Assembly: GCA_934444895.1 (NCBI GenBank)
Contig: CAKSDA010000041.1
Coordinates: 1-13,249, forward strand
Reading direction: 5' to 3'
Origin: an uncultured Eubacteriales bacterium
Lineage (GTDB): Bacteria > Bacillota > Clostridia > Oscillospirales > Acutalibacteraceae
DNA length: 13,249 nt
Both the position numbers and the translations under genes were made by a program. Positions 1 through 6,299 of the stretch are shown piece after piece (the first letter of the stretch is position 1; each line of letters opens with the position of its first letter). The notes beneath the pieces are model-generated. The model did not search any database, had not been told where the DNA came from, and was given only the letters and a program-made list of their open reading frames with translations.

Positions 1-170
1 CGCCGATTATTTAAATTCCTTTTTAGCCTTCGGCGAGGTTTTCTGATTTTTGTAACACATCATTGACAAACCTACATAAGGAGGCTCAAACGATCAAGAG
101 ACTGAAAGCTGCTGGTTTTCAGTGCAAAATCTTCAAAAATTCGCAGGCTGACAAACCGCTTAAATAGGCA
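1..170 (+). other. Non-coding or decayed region upstream of purA
   Basis: No supported gene is seen. A 6-bp inverted repeat, CGCCGA at 1-6 with TCGGCG at 30-35, sits at the left edge and is followed by T-rich sequence; it may be the end of a terminator cut by the window. A perfect AAGGAGG lies at 78-84 but has no ATG, GTG or TTG at the right distance. The frame starting at ATC 93-95 is open for 24 codons to a TAG at 165-167. A small hairpin, CTGAAA at 102-107 with TTTCAG at 117-122, lies inside it. This could be a decayed small gene, a small gene with an unusual start, or an unidentified RNA; I cannot choose among them. Confidence 0.3.
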
Positions 171-199
171 TTGAATTTTCGGTTAGTGTGGAGTATAAT
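171..199 (+). promoter_or_regulatory. Sigma-A promoter of purA-yhaM
   Basis: TTGAAT at 171-176 and TATAAT at 194-199 are separated by 17 bp, a near-consensus housekeeping promoter. Transcription would begin near 206 and leave a leader of about 120 nt before the purA ATG. The spacer carries TTTTCGGTTA (reverse: CCGAA core), shared with the xpt promoter in this window and resembling half of a PurR box. A second TTTCGG lies in the leader at 272-277. The -35 overlaps the TTG that would start an extended purA frame, which argues that the extension is not translated. Confidence 0.8.
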
Positions 200-326
200 A
201 TATTTGTTGTTTTTTGTAAAATTCAGGATACCTTTGATTTTAAAAGTTCAAAAATTAATTTTCAAGGGAACTTTCGGTTTTTCACATGCAGCAAATATGT
301 TTTCAGTTATTGAAAGGATGTTTTAT

Positions 327-1604
327 ATGATTAAAGCAATAGTCGGCGCTAACTGGGGAGACGAAGGCAAAGGTAAAGTTACCGATATGCTTGCTGTAAA
401 CTCGGATATTGTTGTTCGGTTTCAGGGCGGAGCTAATGCAGGGCATACCATTAAAAACAAATATGGTAAATTTGCGCTTCATATGATGCCCTCAGGTGTT
501 TTTAACGAGAATGTAACCTCGGTTATAGGCAATGGTGTTGCATTTAATATTCCTCAATTTTTAAAAGAACTGGATCAGGTAATTTCCGGCGGAGTGCCGA
601 AGCCTAAGCTTATTGTAAGCGACAGGGCTCATATGGTTATGCCGTATCATATACTTTTTGATCAATATGAAGAAGAAAGACTGGGTAAAAACAGTTTCGG
701 ATCAACAAAATCCGGAATAGCTCCGTTTTATTCCGATAAGTACTCAAAAATCGGATTTCAGGTTTGTGAGCTTTTTGATGAAAAGGCCTTAAAGGAAAAA
801 CTTAACAGGGTATTAGAGGTCAAAAACATACTGATAGACAAGCTTTATCACAAGCCCACTCTTGACGCCGACGAAATTTTTGAGGAAATGATGAAATGGC
901 GCGACGGCATTAAAGAATATGTGGGGAATACACATAAATTCTTGTATGATGCAGAGAAAAACGGCAAGACAATTTTACTTGAGGGACAATTGGGATCGCT
1001 TAAGGATCCGGATCACGGAATATATCCCATGGTTACTTCATCATCTACCCTTGCAGGTTATGGAGCGGTAGGAGCCGGAGTTCCTCCGTATGCAATAAAG
1101 GAAATTTATACGGTTGTAAAAGCATATTCAAGCGCTGTGGGCGCAGGCGCATTTGTAAGTGAAATATTCGGCGACGAAGCAAAACAGATGCGTGATCACG
1201 GCGGTGACGGAGGAGAGTACGGAGCCACTACAGGAAGACCCAGAAGAATGGGTTGGTTTGATGCGGTTGCAACAAGATACGGCTGTGAGCTTCAGGGTAC
1301 AACAAATGTTGTTTTAACCGTTATTGACGCGCTTGGATATCTAGATGAAATAAAAATTTGCGTTGGATATGAAATCGACGGAAAGGTTACAAAAGATTTC
1401 CCCGTAACAGGTTTGCTGGAGAAGGCAAAGCCGGTTTTCAAAACACTTAAGGGCTGGAAATGTGATGTTTCGAACATCAGGGAATATGATAAATTACCTA
1501 AGGAATGTCGCGAGTACATAGAATTTATAGAAAATGAAATAGGATTCCCTATAACTATGGTTTCCAACGGTCCTGCAAGAGAAGATATTATTATAAGAAA
1601 ATAA
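327..1604 (+). CDS. purA: Adenylosuccinate synthetase
   Basis: This enzyme catalyses the first committed step from IMP to AMP, joining aspartate to IMP with GTP hydrolysis in the cytoplasm. The 425-aa protein has the family's usual length. Visible hallmarks are the N-terminal GDEGKGK phosphate loop (residues 11-17), NAGHT with His40, the EGQLGS...DHGIYPMVTSS block (219-239) and TTGRPRR (301-307), the last being the IMP/GTP site. The GSTKSGIAPFYSDK segment (125-138) differs from the enterobacterial GTTGRGIGP form and fits the subgroup I know from clostridia. The frame is open back to a TTG at 171, but ATG 327 is chosen because GAAAGGA lies at 312-318, the product then begins MIKAIVGANWGDEGKGK, and the upstream TTG is part of the promoter. 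It is followed after 22 nt by yhaM, probably in one transcript. Confidence 0.97.
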   Translation: MIKAIVGANWGDEGKGKVTDMLAVNSDIVVRFQGGANAGHTIKNKYGKFALHMMPSGVFNENVTSVIGNGVAFNIPQFLKELDQVISGGVPKPKLIVSDRAHMVMPYHILFDQYEEERLGKNSFGSTKSGIAPFYSDKYSKIGFQVCELFDEKALKEKLNRVLEVKNILIDKLYHKPTLDADEIFEEMMKWRDGIKEYVGNTHKFLYDAEKNGKTILLEGQLGSLKDPDHGIYPMVTSSSTLAGYGAVGAGVPPYAIKEIYTVVKAYSSAVGAGAFVSEIFGDEAKQMRDHGGDGGEYGATTGRPRRMGWFDAVATRYGCELQGTTNVVLTVIDALGYLDEIKICVGYEIDGKVTKDFPVTGLLEKAKPVFKTLKGWKCDVSNIREYDKLPKECREYIEFIENEIGFPITMVSNGPAREDIIIRK

Positions 1605-1626
1605 TAAAAAGCTTACGAGGTACTAT

Positions 1627-2604
1627 ATGAAATTTGAAAATATTACTCCGAGCGGAGTAGCGGAGGGCTTTGTTCTTCTTAAATCCGCTGATGTTAAAAC
1701 ATCATCAAAAGGCGGAAAATACCTGGACGCAACAATATCAAACAGTTCCGGAGAAATGAATGCAAAACTATGGGACTATTCCGAAGCTCTGTACGGTGAG
1801 TTTGAATCCGGCATGGTTGTTAAAGTAAGGGGAACCGTTTCAAAATACAATGGCGTGGATCAGTTCAGAATTGAAAGGATCCGGCCTTCGGTAGCAGATG
1901 ACAATATAGATGTCAATAAATTTGTGCCAAGCTCAGGTAATTCCGGCGAGGATATGTATAACGCGCTTGCAGATATTGCTTCTGAAATTAAAGACAGCGA
2001 TATTAGATCAATAGTTTTAGCTATTCTTAAAAAGAAAAAGGAAGCACTTTTATATTGGCCTGCGGCATTTAAAATGCACCATGCTGTGCGCGGAGGGCTT
2101 TTGTGCCATACCTTGGCTATTGTCAGGCTCGCTCAGGGTGTTTGCAAGGTTTATCCCTTTGCCGATGAGGAACTTCTTGTAGCAGGAGCAATACTTCACG
2201 ATATAGGAAAACTTGAGGAATTTGAAACAAACAGCGTGGGGCTTGCAACAGGATACAGCGTAAAGGGCAATTTGGTCGGCCACCTTGCCGGGGGAGCAAT
2301 GCTTGTAGAGCAAACTGCCAATGAGTTAGGAATTACATCGGAGGTTCCTATGCTTTTGTCACACATGCTTTTGTCGCACCATGGAAATCCGGAATTCGGA
2401 GCGGCGGTTTTACCCCAGTTTTTAGAAGCGGAACTGCTCAGTCAACTCGACTTAATGGACGCTACGGTATATGAAATCTCTGAAGCTGTAAGCAATGTTG
2501 AAAAAGGTTCAACCACCGGAAGGGTATTTTGTTTGGATAACAGAAAACTTTACAATCACGGAAGAACCGAGAATACCGAGTATGCTCCCAAACTTTTTAA
2601 GTAA
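1627..2604 (+). CDS. yhaM: 3'-5' exoribonuclease YhaM family (OB-fold plus HD domain)
   Basis: The protein resembles YhaM/CBF1-type 3'-5' exoribonucleases that trim RNA (and single-stranded DNA in vitro) in Firmicutes. At 325 aa it is close to the roughly 314 aa of the Bacillus protein. Residues about 1-90 form an OB-fold-like nucleic-acid-binding domain (VKTSSKGGKYLDATISNSSG ... VVKVRGTVSKYNG). A metal-dependent HD domain follows: H161 in LLCHT, H191-D192 in ILHDIGK, H246 and H251-H252 in LLSHMLLSHHG, and D275 in LSQLDLMD. All expected metal ligands are present. The RBS is weak (ACGAGG at 1615-1620) and there is no separate promoter in the 22-nt gap after purA, so co-transcription is likely. 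The nearest terminator is at 2755-2800. Confidence 0.93.
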   Translation: MKFENITPSGVAEGFVLLKSADVKTSSKGGKYLDATISNSSGEMNAKLWDYSEALYGEFESGMVVKVRGTVSKYNGVDQFRIERIRPSVADDNIDVNKFVPSSGNSGEDMYNALADIASEIKDSDIRSIVLAILKKKKEALLYWPAAFKMHHAVRGGLLCHTLAIVRLAQGVCKVYPFADEELLVAGAILHDIGKLEEFETNSVGLATGYSVKGNLVGHLAGGAMLVEQTANELGITSEVPMLLSHMLLSHHGNPEFGAAVLPQFLEAELLSQLDLMDATVYEISEAVSNVEKGSTTGRVFCLDNRKLYNHGRTENTEYAPKLFK

Positions 2605-2754
2605 TTTTAGACTTTTTATCGCTTGACACTCTGCATTTTCTCTGTTGCTTAAAATTTATAAAATATGTTCCATTAGACAAACAAAATGTAGAAATATTCC
2701 GTTCCGGGAACTGTTGTACACCGATTGCTTTGTCTAATCATTTCAAATAGTTTT
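2605..2754 (+). other. Intergenic stretch with a 10-bp inverted repeat (possible structured 3' UTR or small RNA)
   Basis: Between yhaM and the terminator there is no convincing reading frame. A perfect 10-bp inverted repeat, ATTAGACAAA at 2672-2681 and TTTGTCTAAT at 2729-2738, would close a 47-nt loop that itself holds a TTCC/GGAA pairing around 2697-2712. Together with the following terminator this would give a compact folded RNA tail. A TTGACA occurs at 2623-2628 but no -10 is at the correct distance, so an independent small RNA gene is not established. Confidence 0.4.
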
Positions 2755-2800
2755 AAAAAGCAAAGCCAAAAGGATTTTTCCTTTTGGCTTTGCTTTTTTT
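2755..2800. terminator. Strong bidirectional rho-independent terminator between yhaM and the M23 gene
   Basis: The left arm 2755-2773 (AAAAAGCAAAGCCAAAAGG) pairs perfectly over 19 bp with 2780-2798 around a six-base loop. A T-run ends the right arm (2794-2800), and the A-run on the left gives a U-tract in the opposite direction. It therefore serves both yhaM (plus) and the convergent M23 gene (minus, stop at 2896). Confidence 0.93.
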
Positions 2801-2895
2801 ATGCCTCTAAACGATGCCGGAGGCGACGGCTGTATCGATAACTTTTAATCGCAGTGGAGATATTTTTAAACGATACTTTAAATATTTTATAGGTC

Positions 2896-3621
2896 TTATC
2901 GGTCGGTTAACAGAGAAAGAGGATCTATAGGTTTTTTGTCCTTAATAAATTCCAAATGAAGATGAGATGCATCTAAACATTCTCCGGTCACGGTTCCGAG
3001 CGGTCCCAGATTACTTCCGGCTGTTACGCTGTCACCTTTTTTAACTGCTATTGCTTTATTCAGGCCGGCATAAACCCCGGTGATACCATTACCGTGATCT
3101 ATTTTTACTGTGTATCCCAAAGCGGGATCTGACCCGGCAAAAGTAACTACTCCATCGCCGCATGATTTAACAGAATCCCCTGCCTTTGCTTTAATATCAA
3201 TTCCGGTATGAAGGCGCATATCGTTGTAGGTAAGGGAATATTTAAGTTCGGTAAGGCTGAAAGGCTTTAATACTTCACCGTTTAACGGATACAAAAAGTA
3301 TTTTGCAACTGCGGTATTAACCGCCTCGTCGGTCTTGCCTTTTTGTTGTGCCGATTCGGCTTTGTCGGACGATGAGGTGGATTTTTTGTCATCCTTGCTG
3401 CTTTTTGATTCGGTTTTACTATACGGTTCGCTGGAGGTGATGTTGGCAGCCTCGCTTTCCGCCTTTAAATTTTCGGAAGTGATTTTGGAGGTATCCGGAG
3501 CCTTGCTTATGCCTTTTATTGCAGTAAAGGCCGAAATACCTATGGCTATCATGCATATTCCGAGAGCTGCATAAAAGCCTTTGCCGTTTAAAAACTTTTG
3601 AAATTTGCTGTTATTTTTCAT
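2896..3621 (-). CDS. Membrane-anchored M23/LytM family protein, SpoIIQ-like
   Basis: The 241-aa protein has a short basic cytoplasmic head, one membrane segment (about residues 15-35, GFYAALGICMIAIGISAFTAI), a low-complexity Ser/Lys/Glu linker (about 45-105) and a C-terminal M23 domain (about 110-238). The zinc-site motifs H138-x3-D142 and H220-x-H222 are present. The usual second-shell catalytic His of the YxHL motif is replaced: the sequence reads YAGL with Gly186. The architecture matches clostridial SpoIIQ, the forespore half of the SpoIIQ-SpoIIIAH channel, but a cell-wall endopeptidase remains possible. The SD at the start is weak (GAAAG); a better AAAGGAA lies about 30 nt upstream, beyond a CAGCTG/CAGCTG hairpin (3632-3650). 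No sporulation sigma-factor promoter could be assigned with confidence. Confidence 0.85.
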   Translation of the reverse strand: MKNNSKFQKFLNGKGFYAALGICMIAIGISAFTAIKGISKAPDTSKITSENLKAESEAANITSSEPYSKTESKSSKDDKKSTSSSDKAESAQQKGKTDEAVNTAVAKYFLYPLNGEVLKPFSLTELKYSLTYNDMRLHTGIDIKAKAGDSVKSCGDGVVTFAGSDPALGYTVKIDHGNGITGVYAGLNKAIAVKKGDSVTAGSNLGPLGTVTGECLDASHLHLEFIKDKKPIDPLSLLTDR

Positions 3622-3934
3622 AATTAACTTTCAGCTGCTTTTATCAGCTGTTCCTTTCTGATTATATGTTAGTAGTCTTGTCTGTTTTACTTTTTTTATT
3701 CAATTTTTTATAAATTCAGTGTTGTCAAAAAAATATAATCGAAGTATTGCAATATAAAAGACAAAAAGCAAAACAATTTCTCCATATTGATTGCAACACA
3801 AAGGTGGGGGACGGCAACGACGCATTTTAAATATAATTACATCACGGTAAAAAAAGGCGCCTTATTGCAAACACCGTTTTGCAGATTACCGTTTGGCACT
3901 TCGGAAAGACGATGAGAGAAAAGGAGCGATTCTT
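3622..3934. promoter_or_regulatory. Intergenic region between the M23 gene and the capsid cassette; structured leader candidate
   Basis: No gene is seen. TATAAT at 3832-3837 lacks a -35 match. Just downstream, ACGGTAA (3844-3850) pairs with TTACCGT (3886-3892). Inside that stem TGCAAA (3866-3871) pairs with TTTGCA (3878-3883), and AAGGCGCCTT (3854-3863) is a perfect palindrome. If transcription starts near 3844 the mRNA would begin with this fold. CATTTTA at 3823-3829 matches a sigma-G -10 but has no GHATR partner upstream. The heptamer ATTGCAA occurs three times (3746, 3790, 3864). Promoter assignment is uncertain. Confidence 0.4.
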
Positions 3935-4621
3935 TTGGAAAAAACAGAAAACAATAATTTAGATCAAAATACCGAAGAAAAAATAGATTTTTCAGGAAAC
4001 ACCGAAAAAGATAATGATATAGGCGGCAGGTCTGAAAATAGGGAAAGTGATATAAATAAAACGGGCGAGACAACAAAGAGCGACTGCGACGCCGGCAGTA
4101 AACAAAGCTTTGAGGAGCTTATCAAAGGCCCTTATAAAGAAGAGTTCGACAAAAGGGTACAACGAATCATTAATAAAAGATTCAAAGAACTTAAAACAAG
4201 AGAAAACACAAAAGAAAACATAAAACAAACAGACAGGAAGAATGAAAATAACCCGGAAACAGGAAAAGATCACGGACAAACAAAGCAACCGGCCGCTGAT
4301 TATGCGGCATACGACTTTGATGTAGAGGCCGAATTTGAAAATCCCGTGTTTAAAGCGCTTACAGAAAGCGGCGTAGATATTCAAACGGCATACAATGTTA
4401 TTCATTTTGATGAAATTATGAATAATTCAGTAAAAAAAGGCGAGGCCATCGGAGCAAAGCGTGTAGCCGACAGTATTCGCTTTAAGGCCGGAAGACCCTT
4501 TGAAAACGGTCTTGACGGAAAAGGCGGATATGCTTTAAGAGCAGGCGCCGGCAACCTTACCCCCAAAAAGCGCCGTGAACTTGCAAAAAGATCCCTTATG
4601 GGAGAAAAGGTAGGTTTCTGA
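3935..4621 (+). CDS. Phage scaffolding-like protein preceding the capsid gene
   Basis: The 228-aa product is highly charged and predicted helical. Its N-terminal half is acidic and Asn/Glu/Lys-rich. A segment like FEELIKGPYKEEFDKRVQRI (about residues 80-100) and a C-terminal stretch GRPFENGL ... NLTPKKRRELAKRSLMGEKVGF match the pattern I know from scaffold proteins beside N4-gp56 capsid genes in clostridial phages, where the basic tail contacts the capsid protein. The start is taken as TTG 3935 because AAGGAG lies at 3921-3926 with 8-nt spacing; the in-frame ATG at 3893 has no SD and falls at the end of the leader stem. It sits 40 nt before the capsid gene. Function is inferred from position and composition and is not proven. 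Confidence 0.72.
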   Translation: MEKTENNNLDQNTEEKIDFSGNTEKDNDIGGRSENRESDINKTGETTKSDCDAGSKQSFEELIKGPYKEEFDKRVQRIINKRFKELKTRENTKENIKQTDRKNENNPETGKDHGQTKQPAADYAAYDFDVEAEFENPVFKALTESGVDIQTAYNVIHFDEIMNNSVKKGEAIGAKRVADSIRFKAGRPFENGLDGKGGYALRAGAGNLTPKKRRELAKRSLMGEKVGF

Positions 4622-4661
4622 GTAAAAAGGTCTTCCACTGTAAACAAAGGAGAAAAATTAA

Positions 4662-5870
4662 ATGAGTGAGACTTCTAACGAAAAAACTTTATCAAACGAT
4701 ATGCGAACATATTATAAAGACTTTCTTTGTGATAACGCAAACGAAAATCTTGTCCATGACCAGTTCGGTCAGAAACATCCTATTCCTAAGGGAAACGGAA
4801 AAACAATTGAATTCAGAAAATATTCACCGCTGCCTAAGGCAACAAAGCCGTTGGCAGAAGGAATCACACCGGACGGCCAGGAACTCAAGGTTACTACCGT
4901 TACTTCGTCTGTTGCGCAGTACGGCGGTTGGGTGGGAATTCCCGATATGCTGGAACTTACCACCTTGGATAATAATATGATTCAGGCAACCGAAATTTTG
5001 GGCGACCAGGCAGGTCGTACACTTGATACGGTTACAAGAGAAGTATTAAACGGCGGAACAAACATTATGTATGCTCCGATAGTAAAAAACGGAACATCTA
5101 CCGCAGTTACTGCCAGAAGTTCTCTTACGGAGGACGCAAAACTCAGCGTTGACATTATTTTACGCGCAGCCGCAAAATTAAAAAACAATCTTGCCAAAAC
5201 AATTGACGGCAGTTATGTTGCAATCATTCATCCTTATGTTGCATACGATCTTATGCGCAGCGCAGAATGGATGGATGCCCACAAATATGCGGCACCGGAA
5301 AATCTTTTTAACGGCGAGATAGGGAAAATAGGAAATGTTCGTTTTGTTGAATCAAGCGAAGCAAAAATTTTCCGCGGCGCTGATTTGACCGAGGCTAAAA
5401 GAAACCTTACGGTTAAAACAGCAGTAAGCAGCGGAGACACAATAACAGTATCCGAAGCAATTTCAGATACCGAAAAAGCAAAGCTTGAAGGCCGCAAGGT
5501 AATAATCGGCGGCGTTGCATACGGCATTGTTTCGGTTACAAGCGGAGCAGAAGGCAGTGCAAAAATCAAAATTGATACTGCTATTACATGTTCGGCAAAC
5601 GATGTTATTTACCCCGGTGAGGGCGGACAGGCCGGTGTTTCGGTTTATTCAACCCTTGTTCTCGGTGCTAACGCATACGGTGTTACCGAAATTGAAAACG
5701 GCGGTTTGGAGCACATTGTAAAGCAGCTTGGTTCTGCCGGTGCCGCAGATCCTCTTAATCAAAGAGCATCTGCCGGTTGGAAGGCAACTAAAACTGCTGA
5801 GCGTCTTGTTGAAAATTATATGATAAGAATTGAATCATGTTCGACTTTCGCAGACGAATACGCTAACTAA
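4662..5870 (+). CDS. N4-gp56 family major capsid protein
   Basis: This 402-aa protein should form the capsid shell. The N-terminal part matches the N4-gp56 capsid family: YYKDFLCDNANENLVHDQFG (about 17-36), KTIEFRKYSPLPKATKPLAEGITPDG split across 47-72, a QYGGWVGIPDMLELTTLDN segment (86-104) and GDQAGRTLDTVTREVLNGGTN (114-134). A beta-rich, Thr/Val/Gly-heavy insert occupies about residues 240-318, like the Ig-like or accessory domain seen in some members. The C-terminal region (QLGSAGAADPLNQRASAGWK, 355-374) is typical. A strong AAAGGAG at 4646-4652 with 9-nt spacing decides the start. A stem-loop right after the stop (5887-5914) would raise capsid output relative to downstream genes. No frameshift or internal stop is present. 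Confidence 0.93.
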   Translation: MSETSNEKTLSNDMRTYYKDFLCDNANENLVHDQFGQKHPIPKGNGKTIEFRKYSPLPKATKPLAEGITPDGQELKVTTVTSSVAQYGGWVGIPDMLELTTLDNNMIQATEILGDQAGRTLDTVTREVLNGGTNIMYAPIVKNGTSTAVTARSSLTEDAKLSVDIILRAAAKLKNNLAKTIDGSYVAIIHPYVAYDLMRSAEWMDAHKYAAPENLFNGEIGKIGNVRFVESSEAKIFRGADLTEAKRNLTVKTAVSSGDTITVSEAISDTEKAKLEGRKVIIGGVAYGIVSVTSGAEGSAKIKIDTAITCSANDVIYPGEGGQAGVSVYSTLVLGANAYGVTEIENGGLEHIVKQLGSAGAADPLNQRASAGWKATKTAERLVENYMIRIESCSTFADEYAN

Positions 5871-5886
5871 TTAACAATTAACTAAA

Positions 5887-5914
5887 GGCGTGCTCTGCTG
5901 TGGCAGAGTGCGCC
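5887..5914 (+). terminator. Stem-loop after the capsid gene, probable partial terminator or mRNA stabiliser
   Basis: GGCGTGCTCTGC (5887-5898) pairs with GCAGAGTGCGCC (5903-5914) over 12 bp, including two G-U pairs, around a TGTG loop. Only GTTTTA follows before the AGGAGG of the next gene at 5921-5926, so full termination is unlikely. Phages often place such elements after the capsid gene to keep its expression highest. Confidence 0.6.
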
Positions 5915-5935
5915 GTTTTAAGGAGGAAAACCAAA

Positions 5936-6286
5936 ATGGCAGAAAATAAAACAGTGGCACAGCTGCAAAAGGAAATAGAATCCCTTAAAGAAATGCTGGA
6001 CATAAAGGAAGAAAAGAAAAAACAGGCTTCAAAGGAAGTATTAAAAAACGAGGAGTATATGAGAAGCCCCGTTACTATAAAACTTTTTAAGGACAACGGA
6101 AAATACAAAGACGATGTATTTGTGTCGGTAAACGACAGATCTTTTTTGATTAAAAGGGGCGTAGAGGTAACAGTGCCCAGATTTATTGAACAGGCACTTA
6201 AAAACTCTTTGGCTCAGGATGAGTATGTTGCTTCTCTGGTTGAACGCTTGGTAACAGATTACGAAAAAAGTTCATTAAAGCAGTAA
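5936..6286 (+). CDS. Small coiled-coil head-associated protein
   Basis: The 116-aa product starts with a charged coiled-coil helix (about residues 5-38, QLQKEIESLKEMLDIKEEKK). A compact domain follows with VTIKLFKDNGKYKDDVFVSVN (about 46-66), then IKRGVEVTVPRFIEQAL (about 72-88), a pattern I know from small proteins encoded just after phage capsid genes. The frame extends back to an ATG at 5900, but that start lies in the post-capsid stem-loop. ATG 5936 is preferred because AGGAGG at 5921-5926 precedes it by 9 nt. A decoration or head-completion role is inference from position; no catalytic motif is visible. Confidence 0.75.
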   Translation: MAENKTVAQLQKEIESLKEMLDIKEEKKKQASKEVLKNEEYMRSPVTIKLFKDNGKYKDDVFVSVNDRSFLIKRGVEVTVPRFIEQALKNSLAQDEYVASLVERLVTDYEKSSLKQ

Positions 6287-6299
6287 AGGGGGAAAACTG

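Noticed and set aside
171..326. N-terminal extension of purA from TTG 171
   Set aside because: The TTG is part of the -35 hexamer, the extra 52 residues have no family match, and ATG 327 has its own SD and the canonical MIKAIVGANWGDEGKGK start.
2623..2655. Promoter for a small RNA after yhaM (TTGACA at 2623)
   Set aside because: The nearest TATAAT-like hexamers are 21 or 28 bp away, outside usable spacing.
3823..3829. Sigma-G promoter for the capsid cassette
   Set aside because: CATTTTA fits a -10, but there is no matching -35 at 17-18 bp, so it is mentioned only as a possibility.
3992..4405. Minus-strand frame of 137 codons opposite the scaffold-like gene
   Set aside because: The hydrophobic, Cys/Phe-rich product is what antisense of a Lys/Glu-rich gene gives; no SD or context supports it.
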